From Leptospira sp. WS39.C2 (lineage in GTDB: Bacteria; Spirochaetota; Leptospiria; Leptospirales; Leptospiraceae): a DNA stretch of 64,000 nucleotides. The number at the start of each line of letters is the position of its first letter. The first letter of the stretch is position 1. Under the pieces are notes generated by a model. It was not told the origin of the DNA and did not search any database. It saw only the letters and a program-made list of their open reading frames with translations. Positions 25,096 through 33,812 of the stretch are shown piece by piece. The stretch is from positions 620,001-684,000 of the forward strand of contig NZ_CP162142.1 in the NCBI RefSeq assembly GCF_040833965.1, written 5' to 3'. Both the position numbers and the translations under genes were made by a program.

Positions 25096-25533
25096 TTATC
25101 CTTCGATTTTATGTGCAATGATATCATCTAAAGAGAACGAACCAGCGCCTTTGATGATTAATGGAAGAGCAATGCCCACTGCAAGGATATGGTATTCATA
25201 ACCATAACCATTATTATTCACAAAAAAGCCATTTGGTAAGTGTACAAGCACTGCTGCTACAACCATAGTGGATGCAATTCCAAACGCTGCAAGGCGAGTG
25301 AAAAGTCCAAGGATAAGTCCGATCGCGCCAAAAAATTCTGCAACGATGGCAAGAACTCCAAAAATGTAAGGGATCCCTAAACTTCCAAAAAATCCCATAG
25401 TTCCTTCGAAACCGTATCCTCCGAAAGATCCTAGAACTTTTTGAGCTCCGTGTGGGAAAATGACGAGACCGAGTGTCACACGAAGGATCGTGAGAGTGAT
25501 GTCTTTGTTAGTAGCGAGCAATTTGTAAAACAT
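25096..25533 (-). CDS. DoxX family membrane protein
   Basis: About 145 residues with four membrane helices. The first contains the DoxX signature TLTILRVTLGLVIFPHGAQKVLG; later ones are FGVLAIVAEFFGAIGLILGLFTRLA and a final helix near ALPLIIKGAGSFSLDD. I prefer ATG 25533 because AGAGG lies at the right distance; the frame is open to 25566. DoxX proteins are linked to quinone or thiosulfate oxidation and redox stress in some bacteria, but the role varies. It stands alone between lpxD and the RibD-like gene, all on the minus strand. Confidence 0.85.
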   Translation of the reverse strand: MFYKLLATNKDITLTILRVTLGLVIFPHGAQKVLGSFGGYGFEGTMGFFGSLGIPYIFGVLAIVAEFFGAIGLILGLFTRLAAFGIASTMVVAAVLVHLPNGFFVNNNGYGYEYHILAVGIALPLIIKGAGSFSLDDIIAHKIEG

Positions 25534-25614
25534 AGAACCTCTTATTGCTAAATAGTTTAATATCAAACTACTTAATGATAGAGAAATCGGTCAATCTAAA
25601 ATTTAGAATTTTTC

Positions 25615-26256
25615 TTAAGATTTTTCATACACGAGAAAGATCTCGTTTCCCTTGGTGAAATTTTGTTTTAAGGTCCAGTTTTGTTTATCAAACCCTGGGA
25701 GTTCCGAATTTCGATCGGCAATCCCGGCAAGACCAGTTTTCCCGATGATGTAAGGAACGACTGTGATATAAATACGGTCCACAAGGTCTGCTTCCAAAAA
25801 GGAAAAATTGAGTTTGGGGCCACCTTCTAGGAGGACATTTTTGTAGCCTTTTCGTTTGAGGATCCCAGTTACTTTTTTTGGGTCAATGTCATCAGAATCC
25901 AAGGCAAATATCTCTGCTTTGTTTTCTAAACTCGTTTTGATTTCCTTCAGATTGGATTTCGTGCAAATGACAAGGGGTATATGGTCAGATTCTTCAAATA
26001 CATGTTTATCGGGTGGAAGGGTTCCTTTTCTGACAAGGATGACTGGCCTAGGATTTAATGCGTTCGGAACAGCTCTGATTTTGACAATGGGGTTGTCGTT
26101 CAGGATGGAGTTTTTTCCGATGAGGACGGCATCAGATTGGGAACGGTAGACGTCCATTTGTGTTTTGTCTTCACTGGAAGTGAGACCATACCAACGGCCA
26201 TCGGGGCGAACCACCTTTCCATCCAAGGTCATCGCCATATTAATCGATAATTTCAT
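25615..26256 (-). CDS. RibD C-terminal domain reductase-like protein
   Basis: A 213-residue protein with a dihydrofolate reductase-like fold: MKLSINMAMTLDGKVVRPDGRW, SDAVLIGKNSILNDNP, RPVILVRKG, VLLEGGPKLNFSFLEADLVDRIY. These are the NADPH- and substrate-binding segments of the RibD reductase domain of riboflavin synthesis. The deaminase domain is absent, so it is a stand-alone reductase. It may reduce the riboflavin intermediate with a separate deaminase, or a related substrate. Its start overlaps the stop of the BFD-type iron-sulfur gene by four bases. Confidence 0.8.
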   Translation of the reverse strand: MKLSINMAMTLDGKVVRPDGRWYGLTSSEDKTQMDVYRSQSDAVLIGKNSILNDNPIVKIRAVPNALNPRPVILVRKGTLPPDKHVFEESDHIPLVICTKSNLKEIKTSLENKAEIFALDSDDIDPKKVTGILKRKGYKNVLLEGGPKLNFSFLEADLVDRIYITVVPYIIGKTGLAGIADRNSELPGFDKQNWTLKQNFTKGNEIFLVYEKS

Positions 26257-26492
26257 GAAATTTTCCTCCGAGAGAGATTCTGCAATTCGCGCTGGAGGAT
26301 GTGGTAGACCTGCATCGAACAGGTCCCGCAGCCGGTAGAGGCTCTTGTTGTTTCTCTAATTTGTTCCATGGTTACGGCACCCGCATGGATGGCACGGATT
26401 AAATCTTCTTCCGTCACCATTCGACATAAACAGACCCGTTTTGGTCTCATTAGGGAATTTAAATCGAAAGGATCCATACCTGAACTAATCAT
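26253..26492 (-). CDS. BFD-like [2Fe-2S] protein
   Basis: A 79-residue protein with the four-cysteine pattern of bacterioferritin-associated ferredoxin and NirB-type domains: C21-x-C23 and C55-x2-C58 (VCLCRMVTEEDL, STGCGTCSM). It binds a [2Fe-2S] cluster and may pass electrons, for example to release iron from bacterioferritin. No bacterioferritin is in the window. ATG 26492 is the first start; ATG 26477 is an alternative. Its stop overlaps the RibD-like gene start, so the two are coupled. It diverges from the MFS transporter gene. Confidence 0.8.
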   Translation of the reverse strand: MISSGMDPFDLNSLMRPKRVCLCRMVTEEDLIRAIHAGAVTMEQIRETTRASTGCGTCSMQVYHILQRELQNLSRRKIS

Positions 26493-26561
26493 TTGACAGA
26501 TTTACGAAAGGGAGGGAAACTCTTTAATTACTTTCAACCAAGGAAAATTCTGAAACCCTCT

Positions 26562-27917
26562 ATGTCCAAAGACAATAACCCGGAAGCCAAAAAGAAAAAA
26601 AACCGTGAAATTTTTGGATGGTGTATGTTCGATTTTGCGAACTCATCCTACACCACCGTCATTATCAGCGTCGTATATTGTGAAATTTTTACAAGACTTG
26701 TTGTTCCGCAAGAAGTGGGGACGGACAATCCGTTCCGAATGGGGAACACACTTTGGGCATGGGCTCTGGCAGCATCCTATCTTTTTGTCGTCGCCACAGG
26801 ACCAATTTTTGGTGCGATTACAGACTATAGCTCTAAGAAAAAATTATTCTTATTCCTTAGTTACATTGGTTGCGTTGTCGCCACTTTTTTACTCTATTAT
26901 GTAGAACCTGGGATGATTTGGCTTGGTATGGTACTTGTTGCATTTTCTAATTTTTTCTTTGCTTCAGGTGAAAACTTTGCATCCAGCTTTTTGCCTTTTC
27001 TCGGCTCCAAAGAAGATCTTGGAAAAATCTCCGGTTACGCTTGGGGGATTGGATACTTCGGAGGGATTGGGTCAGTTGCCCTTGCAACAACACTTGGTGA
27101 TTATACATTGGATAATTTCCAAAACCTAAAGTTAGTAGGCCCCTATACAGCTATTTTCTTTTTAATTGCGGCGATTCCTACCTTCCTGTTTTTGAAGGAA
27201 CCACATCTGCCACTTGGAGTTTCACATAAGGTAAATTATTTTAAAATCGGGAAAGACCGAGTGATACAAACCTTAAAAGATGCGACTCACTTCAAAGATT
27301 TGATGATTTATCTTGTATCTTTGTTTTTTACTATGGCAGCTCTTGCCATTGTTATATCCTTTGCTTTTATTTATGGATCCCAAGAAATTCATATTGAATC
27401 AGAACACAAACAAGCAATGTTTATCTTCATCCAAATTTCTGCTGCAATTGGTGCGCTTGCCTTTGGTGTGATCCAAGATAGTATAGGTGCCAAAAAGACT
27501 TTCAACCTTACTCTTGTTTTGTGGCTTGTTACTTGTGCATTGATCTATTTTGTCCATGACCTTACAACGTTTACCAATTCGGCTCTCGGCAAAAATTGGA
27601 CAGTCCAATGGGTTTTTGTCTTTATTTCCTCACTTGCAGGAATGGGACTTGGATCTACTCAATCTGCTTCGCGTGCTCTCGTTGGAATTTTTAGTCCAGA
27701 ATCTAAGTCTGGAGAATTTTTTGGGATGTGGGGACTCTCAGGCAAAATTGCTGCTGCTGCAGGACTCTTTTTGTTTGGATACATCCAAACCTTAGTAAGT
27801 TTACGAAATGCCTTCTTGGTTGTGGCTTTCTTTTACTTTTTATCACTACTCATTAACTTATTTGTGAATGAAGAAAGAGGGGTAGATGCCGCAAATCGGT
27901 TCCAAGAAAAAACATGA
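26562..27917 (+). CDS. MFS transporter of the UMF1/Atg22 type
   Basis: About 450 residues with 12 membrane helices. The N-terminal IFGWCMFDFANSSYTTVIISVVY is the hallmark of the Atg22/UMF1 group (vacuole amino acid effluxer relatives). ATG 26562 starts MSKDNN; a TTG at 26493 in the same frame would add 23 residues but looks like leader sequence. GPIFGAITDYSSKKK is the MFS loop 2-3 motif. The substrate is unknown; amino acids or metabolites are usual in this group. The stop overlaps the next small gene by four bases. Confidence 0.85.
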   Translation: MSKDNNPEAKKKKNREIFGWCMFDFANSSYTTVIISVVYCEIFTRLVVPQEVGTDNPFRMGNTLWAWALAASYLFVVATGPIFGAITDYSSKKKLFLFLSYIGCVVATFLLYYVEPGMIWLGMVLVAFSNFFFASGENFASSFLPFLGSKEDLGKISGYAWGIGYFGGIGSVALATTLGDYTLDNFQNLKLVGPYTAIFFLIAAIPTFLFLKEPHLPLGVSHKVNYFKIGKDRVIQTLKDATHFKDLMIYLVSLFFTMAALAIVISFAFIYGSQEIHIESEHKQAMFIFIQISAAIGALAFGVIQDSIGAKKTFNLTLVLWLVTCALIYFVHDLTTFTNSALGKNWTVQWVFVFISSLAGMGLGSTQSASRALVGIFSPESKSGEFFGMWGLSGKIAAAAGLFLFGYIQTLVSLRNAFLVVAFFYFLSLLINLFVNEERGVDAANRFQEKT

Positions 27918-28141
27918 TTGTAGAAGACGAGGACGATTTTGAATTACACCAGAGCCAAAGAAATTTGGCTCTCGCTACCATCGACGAATTGATGTTAACG
28001 AAAATGGATTTGTTGGATGCCGAGAAAAAAGTCCCTCGTTTTATCAATAATGCTTTATCGTATTTAAAGAGGAAGTATGTGACTGAGGAGCAAACGATTT
28101 CGCAGCTCCTCATGAGTCGAAGGGAAAAACAACAATCTTGA
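27914..28141 (+). CDS. small acidic-start helical protein, unknown
   Basis: A 75-residue protein whose ATG overlaps the transporter stop (ATGA). It begins with an acidic stretch (IVEDEDDFELHQ) and is helical after that, with LATIDELMLTKMDLLDAEKK and LSYLKRKYVTEEQTISQLL. No known domain. Coupling to the MFS gene and good codon continuity make it likely to be real. Confidence 0.6.
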   Translation: MIVEDEDDFELHQSQRNLALATIDELMLTKMDLLDAEKKVPRFINNALSYLKRKYVTEEQTISQLLMSRREKQQS

Positions 28142-28167
28142 GGTTTTGTATTTAGGATTCTTAAATT

Positions 28168-28974
28168 TTAGTTTGTATTATAATCCAAAATTTTTGTGAT
28201 CATTTGTTTTTGATCCAATTCAATACTACGTAATTTAAAAGCTGTTTGTTTTGAAATCTTACGTAACATCTTTTTATAAGACATCATAATGTGTTTCTGT
28301 TTGTCGTAAGGGAGCGGATCCTTCTCATCATTTAACACCATCGCTATGTCAGCTTCTGTTGATTGTACAGGATCATTTGGCCAAATTGTATCGGAAGTTA
28401 ACGAACGGAAGTATTCCAATCGAATATCAGAATTCGTATCTAACTTTGCTTCACCCTTTTCATCTTTTTCAGTGCTTTCCGATCTCGGTGATGGATTGAT
28501 GAGGCGACGCATTTCTTTTACATGAATCGTTCCATCTGCGTTCACTCTTCGGAATGCTAAGATGATTTTGTCTAAATCGCTAAAATCCTCTTTAGGATAA
28601 ATGTAAGCAATTCCATCATATAAAAATACCGTCGGGTAATCGATATAAGATTGTCCTTGGGGGAGTTTGATTTCCAAATATGGTTTCCCATCTTTATCTT
28701 TTTTGTATAACTCTTTGTGTTCTTGCGGAGTTTGAGCCAAGTACTGGGCAGCGGTTTTATCCACTCCTAACTCTTGGAGTTTTTTCATCTTTCGAAGGTT
28801 TTCAATGATACTTGCATGAAGGGTATCAATTTCGTTATCACCAAACCCATTTTTCCTTTGGAGGTCGATTTGTTTTTGGGACTCCCTTTCCTTTAAGGTG
28901 GCGGAAGCTGGTTTTTCTGCCAATAGAGCAGTCATACCAAGAAGGGTACAAAGAAGGATGGAAAATCGTAGCAT
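28168..28974 (-). CDS. exported protein of unknown function
   Basis: A 268-residue protein with a signal peptide (about 1-19, cleavage after LLA). The mature part is charged and includes YIDYPTVFLYDGIAYIYPKEDF, then a segment with several acidic residues and a basic helical C-terminus. AGAGG upstream fits ATG 28974. No domain is recognised. It lies downstream of the esterase on the same strand with a 71-base gap that could hold its own promoter. Convergent with the small gene at 27914. Confidence 0.65.
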   Translation of the reverse strand: MLRFSILLCTLLGMTALLAEKPASATLKERESQKQIDLQRKNGFGDNEIDTLHASIIENLRKMKKLQELGVDKTAAQYLAQTPQEHKELYKKDKDGKPYLEIKLPQGQSYIDYPTVFLYDGIAYIYPKEDFSDLDKIILAFRRVNADGTIHVKEMRRLINPSPRSESTEKDEKGEAKLDTNSDIRLEYFRSLTSDTIWPNDPVQSTEADIAMVLNDEKDPLPYDKQKHIMMSYKKMLRKISKQTAFKLRSIELDQKQMITKILDYNTN

Positions 28975-29045
28975 AATGACATACCTCTAGATGTTGTCCT
29001 TTATAGTATCGAATCTTTCTGTGTCGATTCTTGAATGGAAGTGAG

Positions 29046-30092
29046 TTAGATTTTTATTTGGGAAAAAAATCGCAAAAGGGACTGGAAGAGGTCGTCTTCT
29101 GCTTCTTTTGCCTTTGGGATGAGACCTGTCAATTGGATGTACCCGTGGACAAGGGCTGGGAAATGGCGCTCTTCCACCTTCACACCTGCAGTTTGTAGGT
29201 GTTTTGCATAGGTTTCAGCCTCTTCTCGCAAAGGATCGAATCCAGCGATTCCAATGTAGGTTGGAGGCAGTCCTTTTAATTCTTTTGTGTCAGCCAAAAC
29301 TGGTGAGTTTTGGACAAGGCTTCGGTCTTTTGTTTGGGGCAAATAATTTTGGATGAACCAACGCATCAGTGACTTTGTGAGGACATAATTTTCTCCAAAG
29401 AGCTCATACGCATCTGATTCCTTCGAAGTATCAAGCATAGGGTAGAGCAGGGCTTGGTAAATGGGAGCTTGGACATTATTCTTTTTGGCACGGAGGCATA
29501 GGGTGGTTGCAAGAAGGGCACCCGCGCTATCTCCACACACAGCTATGGCTTTTGGAGACCCACCAAAGATGTAAGCTGAATTACGGACATATTGGTAAGC
29601 AAGCCAAGCATCTTCGTGAGCAGCAGGGTATGGGTGTTCCGGGGCCAAACGGTAATCGACAGCAATTACTATGCTTTTGGTATAATGAGACAATTTACGG
29701 CAGAAGGAATCGTGTGTGTCTAAATTTCCAATGGTCAAACCACCACCATGGAAAAAAAGAATGGTGGGTAGGTTTCTTTTTTGTGGATTTGCATTATAAA
29801 CACGGATTGGGATAAATGAGGCGCTCGGAGTGGGGATGAGTTTGTCTTCGATATGAGCAATTGGAAATTCCGCTCCTTCGAAAAGTTTCATCTGGTCTTT
29901 ATAATGTTTTCTCGCTTTTTCAGGGCTCATTTGTTCCATTTTGGGTAGGAGCCTTGCGATGTTACAGGCAAGTGCACAACGAGGGTCCAATACGTTGGAT
30001 TCGTTTGTATTGTTTTTTCGCGTGAGAGCGGTTATCCAATTCTCAGGTAAGGAAAAGACGAACTGTGCGACTGATTTTTTGATACCTAACAT
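29046..30092 (-). CDS. alpha/beta hydrolase, hormone-sensitive lipase/esterase family
   Basis: A 348-residue hydrolase of the HSL (family IV) type: oxyanion motif LFFHGGGLTIGNLDTHD, nucleophile elbow AVCGDSAGALLA, acid residue in GFDPLREEAETYA and the final histidine in LVHGYIQ. These form the Ser-Asp-His triad. It cleaves short or medium acyl esters; the natural substrate is unknown. There is no clear signal peptide. Its start codon shares a base with the stop of the DUF2779 gene at 30092, so it is coupled to the WYL-DUF2779 pair. Confidence 0.88.
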   Translation of the reverse strand: MLGIKKSVAQFVFSLPENWITALTRKNNTNESNVLDPRCALACNIARLLPKMEQMSPEKARKHYKDQMKLFEGAEFPIAHIEDKLIPTPSASFIPIRVYNANPQKRNLPTILFFHGGGLTIGNLDTHDSFCRKLSHYTKSIVIAVDYRLAPEHPYPAAHEDAWLAYQYVRNSAYIFGGSPKAIAVCGDSAGALLATTLCLRAKKNNVQAPIYQALLYPMLDTSKESDAYELFGENYVLTKSLMRWFIQNYLPQTKDRSLVQNSPVLADTKELKGLPPTYIGIAGFDPLREEAETYAKHLQTAGVKVEERHFPALVHGYIQLTGLIPKAKEAEDDLFQSLLRFFSQIKI

Positions 30093-31636
30093 TAAATAAC
30101 CGATAATTTTTCTATTAACATTCTATAGATTAAAAACAAACCATAACTATCTAATTTGCAGTAAGCTATCAAATCCTCCAAAACACGTTTTTTTTCTTCG
30201 GCTGTCACCTGCTTTTTTATCAATCTCAAATATTGGTAGTTGGCATCTTGACCTTCCCTAATCGTGAGACCAAAATGGCTTTCGTCGCTAAAACATGGGA
30301 GGATTTCCTTTAGGGAAGCCTTCCCATTCTGGCCAGGATGGTAAACCCAAAGTTTTTTAAACGGTAAAGCAAGGTCGATAAACATCGATTTGACTGAATC
30401 CCAAAATTCTAAGTATTCAGGGAAGGCAGTCGCTGATTCTTGGATGATCAATTTTTCAAAAAAATCATTAAACGAGAAGATGGTGATACCTTCCGGAAGG
30501 TCTTTTTGTAGATGGAATAAGATACTTTGTCTCGGATCACTGCCTACATCCTCATGTAAGTACGTTTTGTGCGTTAAACTATCTGTTTCTATGTCCCAAA
30601 TGTGAAGGGAATACAAATAAGGGATGTGTTGGAAGGGTTTTGTCTCCGGGTAAATGGGGATGTATGGATTGATGGATTCAAAATCAAGAAACGCGACAGA
30701 TTTTGTCACATTAGAAAGGTAGGAAGAGAGTGATTGTTTGTCAAAATGGACTGTACCAGATTTGTGAGCTTCTTTTTGTATTTTTTGGATAGGAGAAAGT
30801 TCAGAATCAGGTACTGAATCGTACGAATTGTACCCTGAGGCAAACCATTGTTTTGCAAGTTCTGAACTATCCCTGTATTCAAAGATTTCTTTTGTTTGTT
30901 CTCTCCCCATAGCACAATGAGCAGGTGACAAACAGGTTTTTAAAGACCGGCAACTTGGAGAATGATTTAAAAAAGAATAAGATATAGGATTGTTCTTTGT
31001 CGCTTCTAGGTTTTCTAAAAATTGGTTCCACTCTTCTTCTCTTTTTCCACGTTCTGATTCCATACGAGGTGTAACGTCATCTACGAGTAAATATTCCTCA
31101 GGTAAAATAGGACCACCTTTATAGACAAATTTGGTTTGGATACGAATGACTTTACAACCGAGGACACGGTAACCCATTCCTTCCGCCAATGTTTTGTAAA
31201 AGAAAAAAGATCGAAGGATATCTTGTTTGATAGAACCGATCGGACGAAAGTCCCAAAGGATCCATCCTTCCCTTTCTTTCTCGTATTCCATAAATTCCAC
31301 ACTGCCAACAAAGTTTTGGAATCGAAGTTGGGAGCCAAAATGGGATACGTTTCCATTTAAATAAACTTCAGATTGTAAGAAACTCTCTTCTCTGTTTGTG
31401 GATTTTTCAACGGTTGGGTTGTTTGGAAATTGGTCTTTGCATAAAGTGAGAAACTCACCCCATTCCAAATACCCGCCAAACGAAGTCGAGTTTGGTTTTG
31501 AAACAATTCCTTCCCGAATGAGATGGAATGCATTTTGGCATTTTAAATATTGTAAGTATAAGGATTTTGTGATGGGTGTCAAAGCGGTATCATACGAGTT
31601 GGTATAAATTTTCCCATTCCTGTAAATGGTTTGCAA
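30092..31636 (-). CDS. DUF2779 protein with Cas4/RecB-like N-terminal half
   Basis: A 514-residue protein. The first half resembles the Cas4/RecB iron-sulfur nuclease layout: a KSLYLQYLKCQNAF motif with the first cysteine, a central segment FVGSVEF...WILWDFRPIGSIKQD, and a later cysteine group PSCRSLKTCLSPAHC. In active relatives the central segment reads D...ExK followed by SST; here it is DFR, so the nuclease site may be changed or lost. The C-terminal half is the DUF2779 domain, SVAFLDFESINPYIPIYPET through IPYLYSLHIWD and AYCKLDSYGL, an RNase H/DEDD-like arrangement. The start overlaps the WYL gene by 47 bases; a later start is possible. Confidence 0.75.
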   Translation of the reverse strand: MQTIYRNGKIYTNSYDTALTPITKSLYLQYLKCQNAFHLIREGIVSKPNSTSFGGYLEWGEFLTLCKDQFPNNPTVEKSTNREESFLQSEVYLNGNVSHFGSQLRFQNFVGSVEFMEYEKEREGWILWDFRPIGSIKQDILRSFFFYKTLAEGMGYRVLGCKVIRIQTKFVYKGGPILPEEYLLVDDVTPRMESERGKREEEWNQFLENLEATKNNPISYSFLNHSPSCRSLKTCLSPAHCAMGREQTKEIFEYRDSSELAKQWFASGYNSYDSVPDSELSPIQKIQKEAHKSGTVHFDKQSLSSYLSNVTKSVAFLDFESINPYIPIYPETKPFQHIPYLYSLHIWDIETDSLTHKTYLHEDVGSDPRQSILFHLQKDLPEGITIFSFNDFFEKLIIQESATAFPEYLEFWDSVKSMFIDLALPFKKLWVYHPGQNGKASLKEILPCFSDESHFGLTIREGQDANYQYLRLIKKQVTAEEKKRVLEDLIAYCKLDSYGLFLIYRMLIEKLSVI

Positions 31637-32582
31637 ACTTTTCTTTCCAAGTGGAACTACTTTCTACAAGTACTTCTGGTAAAATCACAAAAAATTGGAA
31701 AAGTGCATTTTGATTGGTAGTGAAAACTTTATATTGATGATCCACGATTTCATATTTGGCGCCTTCTAAAAAGGACCTCCAACGATCTTCATACTCAGGA
31801 TGAATTTGAAATAGGATTTCCATTTCAGGATGAGTTTTTAAGGAAAGTGGATGGAAGTTTAAATCTTCATTAGAGATTTTTAAGTTGGAAAAGAACTCCT
31901 CTTTGGTTTCTTTTTTGACTGTTATTTTGGGAAGAATAAACCGACGTATGGATTTTTTTCCTCTATCATAAGCTAACACATAAAAGTCTGTCGTGTTTTT
32001 TCGAATCAAACGATAAGGTTCGATGGTTCTTTCTTTATCATCATATCCATAAATAATCGTAATTGCACGTTTGTCTTTGATGGCTTGTAAGATTTTTTCA
32101 GTGTTGGATGTATCAATAGAATGATCTTCTAAATCATCTGACAAAGATTGTTTTGTTAAATTTGGAATTAAATCCAGATGAAATGAAAACAGTTTTTGCG
32201 ATAAACTAATGAGTTCTTTGGTTAATTCAGAACCAAATAAAACTTTTGACAAAAATTCTAATTCTTCTTTTGAAAACTTTAAGGAACGATCGATAGATTC
32301 TTTTTCAATGTAATAGGGAAAAAAGTCTTCGGATTGGTAACCGTATTGAGCAACTTTGATATTAAAACCAAGGCTTTTTAATTGGTTGAGATCTCGGTAT
32401 AATTTTTTGCGATCAGATTCAATGTCTTCGTTTTTATAAAACCTAGGCATGATCGTCCGGAACTTTTGGAAACTAATTCCTTTTGGTTCGCGTAAGAGAT
32501 TGAACAATAAACTAAAAAGGCGAACCTCAGTTTCGTTCATTTTTTTCACTTCGATCATGGGAAAATCTTCAAAAGAAGCCAT
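31590..32582 (-). CDS. WYL-domain transcriptional regulator
   Basis: A 330-residue protein with an N-terminal winged-helix region (about 10-80, including EDIESDRKKLYRDLNQLKSLGF), a middle helical part, and a WYL domain (about 165-240) with ITIIYGYDDKERTIEPYRLIRKNTTDFYVLAYDRGKKSIRRF-type elements. WYL proteins sense nucleotides or nucleic acids and often control DNA repair or phage defence genes. It is the first gene of the minus-strand run WYL - DUF2779 - esterase. It probably controls this unit, but no operator was identified. Confidence 0.85.
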   Translation of the reverse strand: MASFEDFPMIEVKKMNETEVRLFSLLFNLLREPKGISFQKFRTIMPRFYKNEDIESDRKKLYRDLNQLKSLGFNIKVAQYGYQSEDFFPYYIEKESIDRSLKFSKEELEFLSKVLFGSELTKELISLSQKLFSFHLDLIPNLTKQSLSDDLEDHSIDTSNTEKILQAIKDKRAITIIYGYDDKERTIEPYRLIRKNTTDFYVLAYDRGKKSIRRFILPKITVKKETKEEFFSNLKISNEDLNFHPLSLKTHPEMEILFQIHPEYEDRWRSFLEGAKYEIVDHQYKVFTTNQNALFQFFVILPEVLVESSSTWKEKFANHLQEWENLYQLV

Positions 32583-32645
32583 ATCTTCCCAAAAAGTTTG
32601 TTTTTTTGATTCCGAAAAGTAGAAAATGAAAAAAATTGGAAAAGA

Positions 32646-33413
32646 ATGCGTTTCATTGGCCTTATCATTTGCTTTGTGTTGGCACAGAACTGTGCAACTT
32701 ACTGGAAAAATCGTAAAAATGATTTTAAAGATATCGTCACAGTTGGAGCTGAAACTCCCATGTATGGAGCAGCTGTTAAAGTAGGCCCTTTACCTATCGG
32801 TTTTGTTTTCCAAGGTGGAGAATCTGAAATGGGAAAACGTGATCTGGGTCGTGGTGTTGGGATCCGAGGTGGAGAAATTGGCAGTTATCATTCCCAACAG
32901 CTCGTCTTTGGAATATTAGGTGGCGAAAGTTTTCATTCTGGATTACCTGTCCTCGATGCAAAAGGGAATTGGCTTGTGAATAAAAAAGGTATTCCACTAA
33001 CAAATGAAGAAAGGGCCAATATCAAAAGTTATAAAATGAGATATTATTCTTATTTTTATGATCCAGTTAAAGACAGAAAGGCACGTAAAAAAGAATATTT
33101 TAGACGAGAACTGACTAAGGATTTAGTTGCGAGTACAGGCCAAAAAGAATTTTTAATTTACCTTCCAAAAGAAGACCAAAAACCATTTGGATACCCACCT
33201 GGATATTCATGGAATGTCGAAGTTGTTGGTGGTGTGTATGGTGGTGCAAGAGTAGGATTTAATATCGCAGAAGCCGTTGATTTTTTACTTGGATTTACCA
33301 CAATTGATTTGTTAGATGATGATGTAGAAGGAAAAGAAAAACCAAGTTTCCCTGGTTTCCCTTTCCCAGCACCTACCGACCAAGAAATCGAACAAGAATC
33401 GGAAGGTTCTTAA
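32646..33413 (+). CDS. lipoprotein, paralogue of the gene at 9264
   Basis: A 255-residue protein with a signal peptide and lipobox (VLAQNC, Cys16). It shares with the 9264-9842 protein the NRKND..DI start, a YGA..GPLPIG..GG block, LGRGVGIRGGEIGSYH, and the C-terminal EAVDFLLGFTTIDLLDDD. It is longer because of a basic central insert (about 115-165, with KDRKARKKEYFRRELTK) and a proline/acid-rich tail. Function unknown; probably membrane-anchored by lipid. Its stop is 5 bases from the convergent BamE-like gene. Confidence 0.78.
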   Translation: MRFIGLIICFVLAQNCATYWKNRKNDFKDIVTVGAETPMYGAAVKVGPLPIGFVFQGGESEMGKRDLGRGVGIRGGEIGSYHSQQLVFGILGGESFHSGLPVLDAKGNWLVNKKGIPLTNEERANIKSYKMRYYSYFYDPVKDRKARKKEYFRRELTKDLVASTGQKEFLIYLPKEDQKPFGYPPGYSWNVEVVGGVYGGARVGFNIAEAVDFLLGFTTIDLLDDDVEGKEKPSFPGFPFPAPTDQEIEQESEGS

Positions 33414-33418
33414 TTTGG

Positions 33419-33781
33419 TTACAGTTTAAAATCTTTTGCAGTGATTTTGTTTTTGGGATCAAATGTTAATTTTAAAAACTTTTCTACTGTTTCCGGTTTT
33501 TCTTTGAGAGTGTAGTATTGTTCTGGAACATCACGATCTTCAGCAAAATACCAAGTCATGACTGTTCCACTTGGATCAATTGATTTTTCAGTTGCTTTGC
33601 CAAGGACTGCTTCCGTTTTTACCAATCCATCGCCAACTTTAATCATATCAATTTCAAGTTTTCGAAGTGCAGTGTGTGGGTGAACTTTCGTGCTACCAGC
33701 TTGTACTTTGTTTCCAGAAGAACAAGATACAAGGAAGAGTACTGAAGTTAGTGTACTAAGAATCAATAGTCGTTTGAACAT
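33419..33781 (-). CDS. SmpA/BamE-like small lipoprotein
   Basis: A 120-residue lipoprotein: MFKRLLILSTLTSVLFLVSC is the signal with lipobox (LVSC). The mature part has MIKVGDGLVKTEAVLGKATEK and then TVMTWYF, the pattern of SmpA/OmlA (BamE) domains, which start with a helix (I..G.t..eV...lG.P) and a beta hairpin. BamE helps outer-membrane protein insertion, but many small lipoproteins share this fold, so the role is uncertain. It lies just downstream of the MFS gene in the haem oxygenase unit. Confidence 0.65.
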   Translation of the reverse strand: MFKRLLILSTLTSVLFLVSCSSGNKVQAGSTKVHPHTALRKLEIDMIKVGDGLVKTEAVLGKATEKSIDPSGTVMTWYFAEDRDVPEQYYTLKEKPETVEKFLKLTFDPKNKITAKDFKL

Positions 33782-33812
33782 AAACCTTTCCTAAAATGGA
33801 TTAGGAGAAATT

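Noticed and set aside
26493..26562. TTG start at 26493 and TTGACA as promoter of the MFS gene
   Set aside because: The extra 23 residues are polar and do not resemble the family start. TTGACA has no good -10 box at 17 bases. The ATG at 26562 is preferred.
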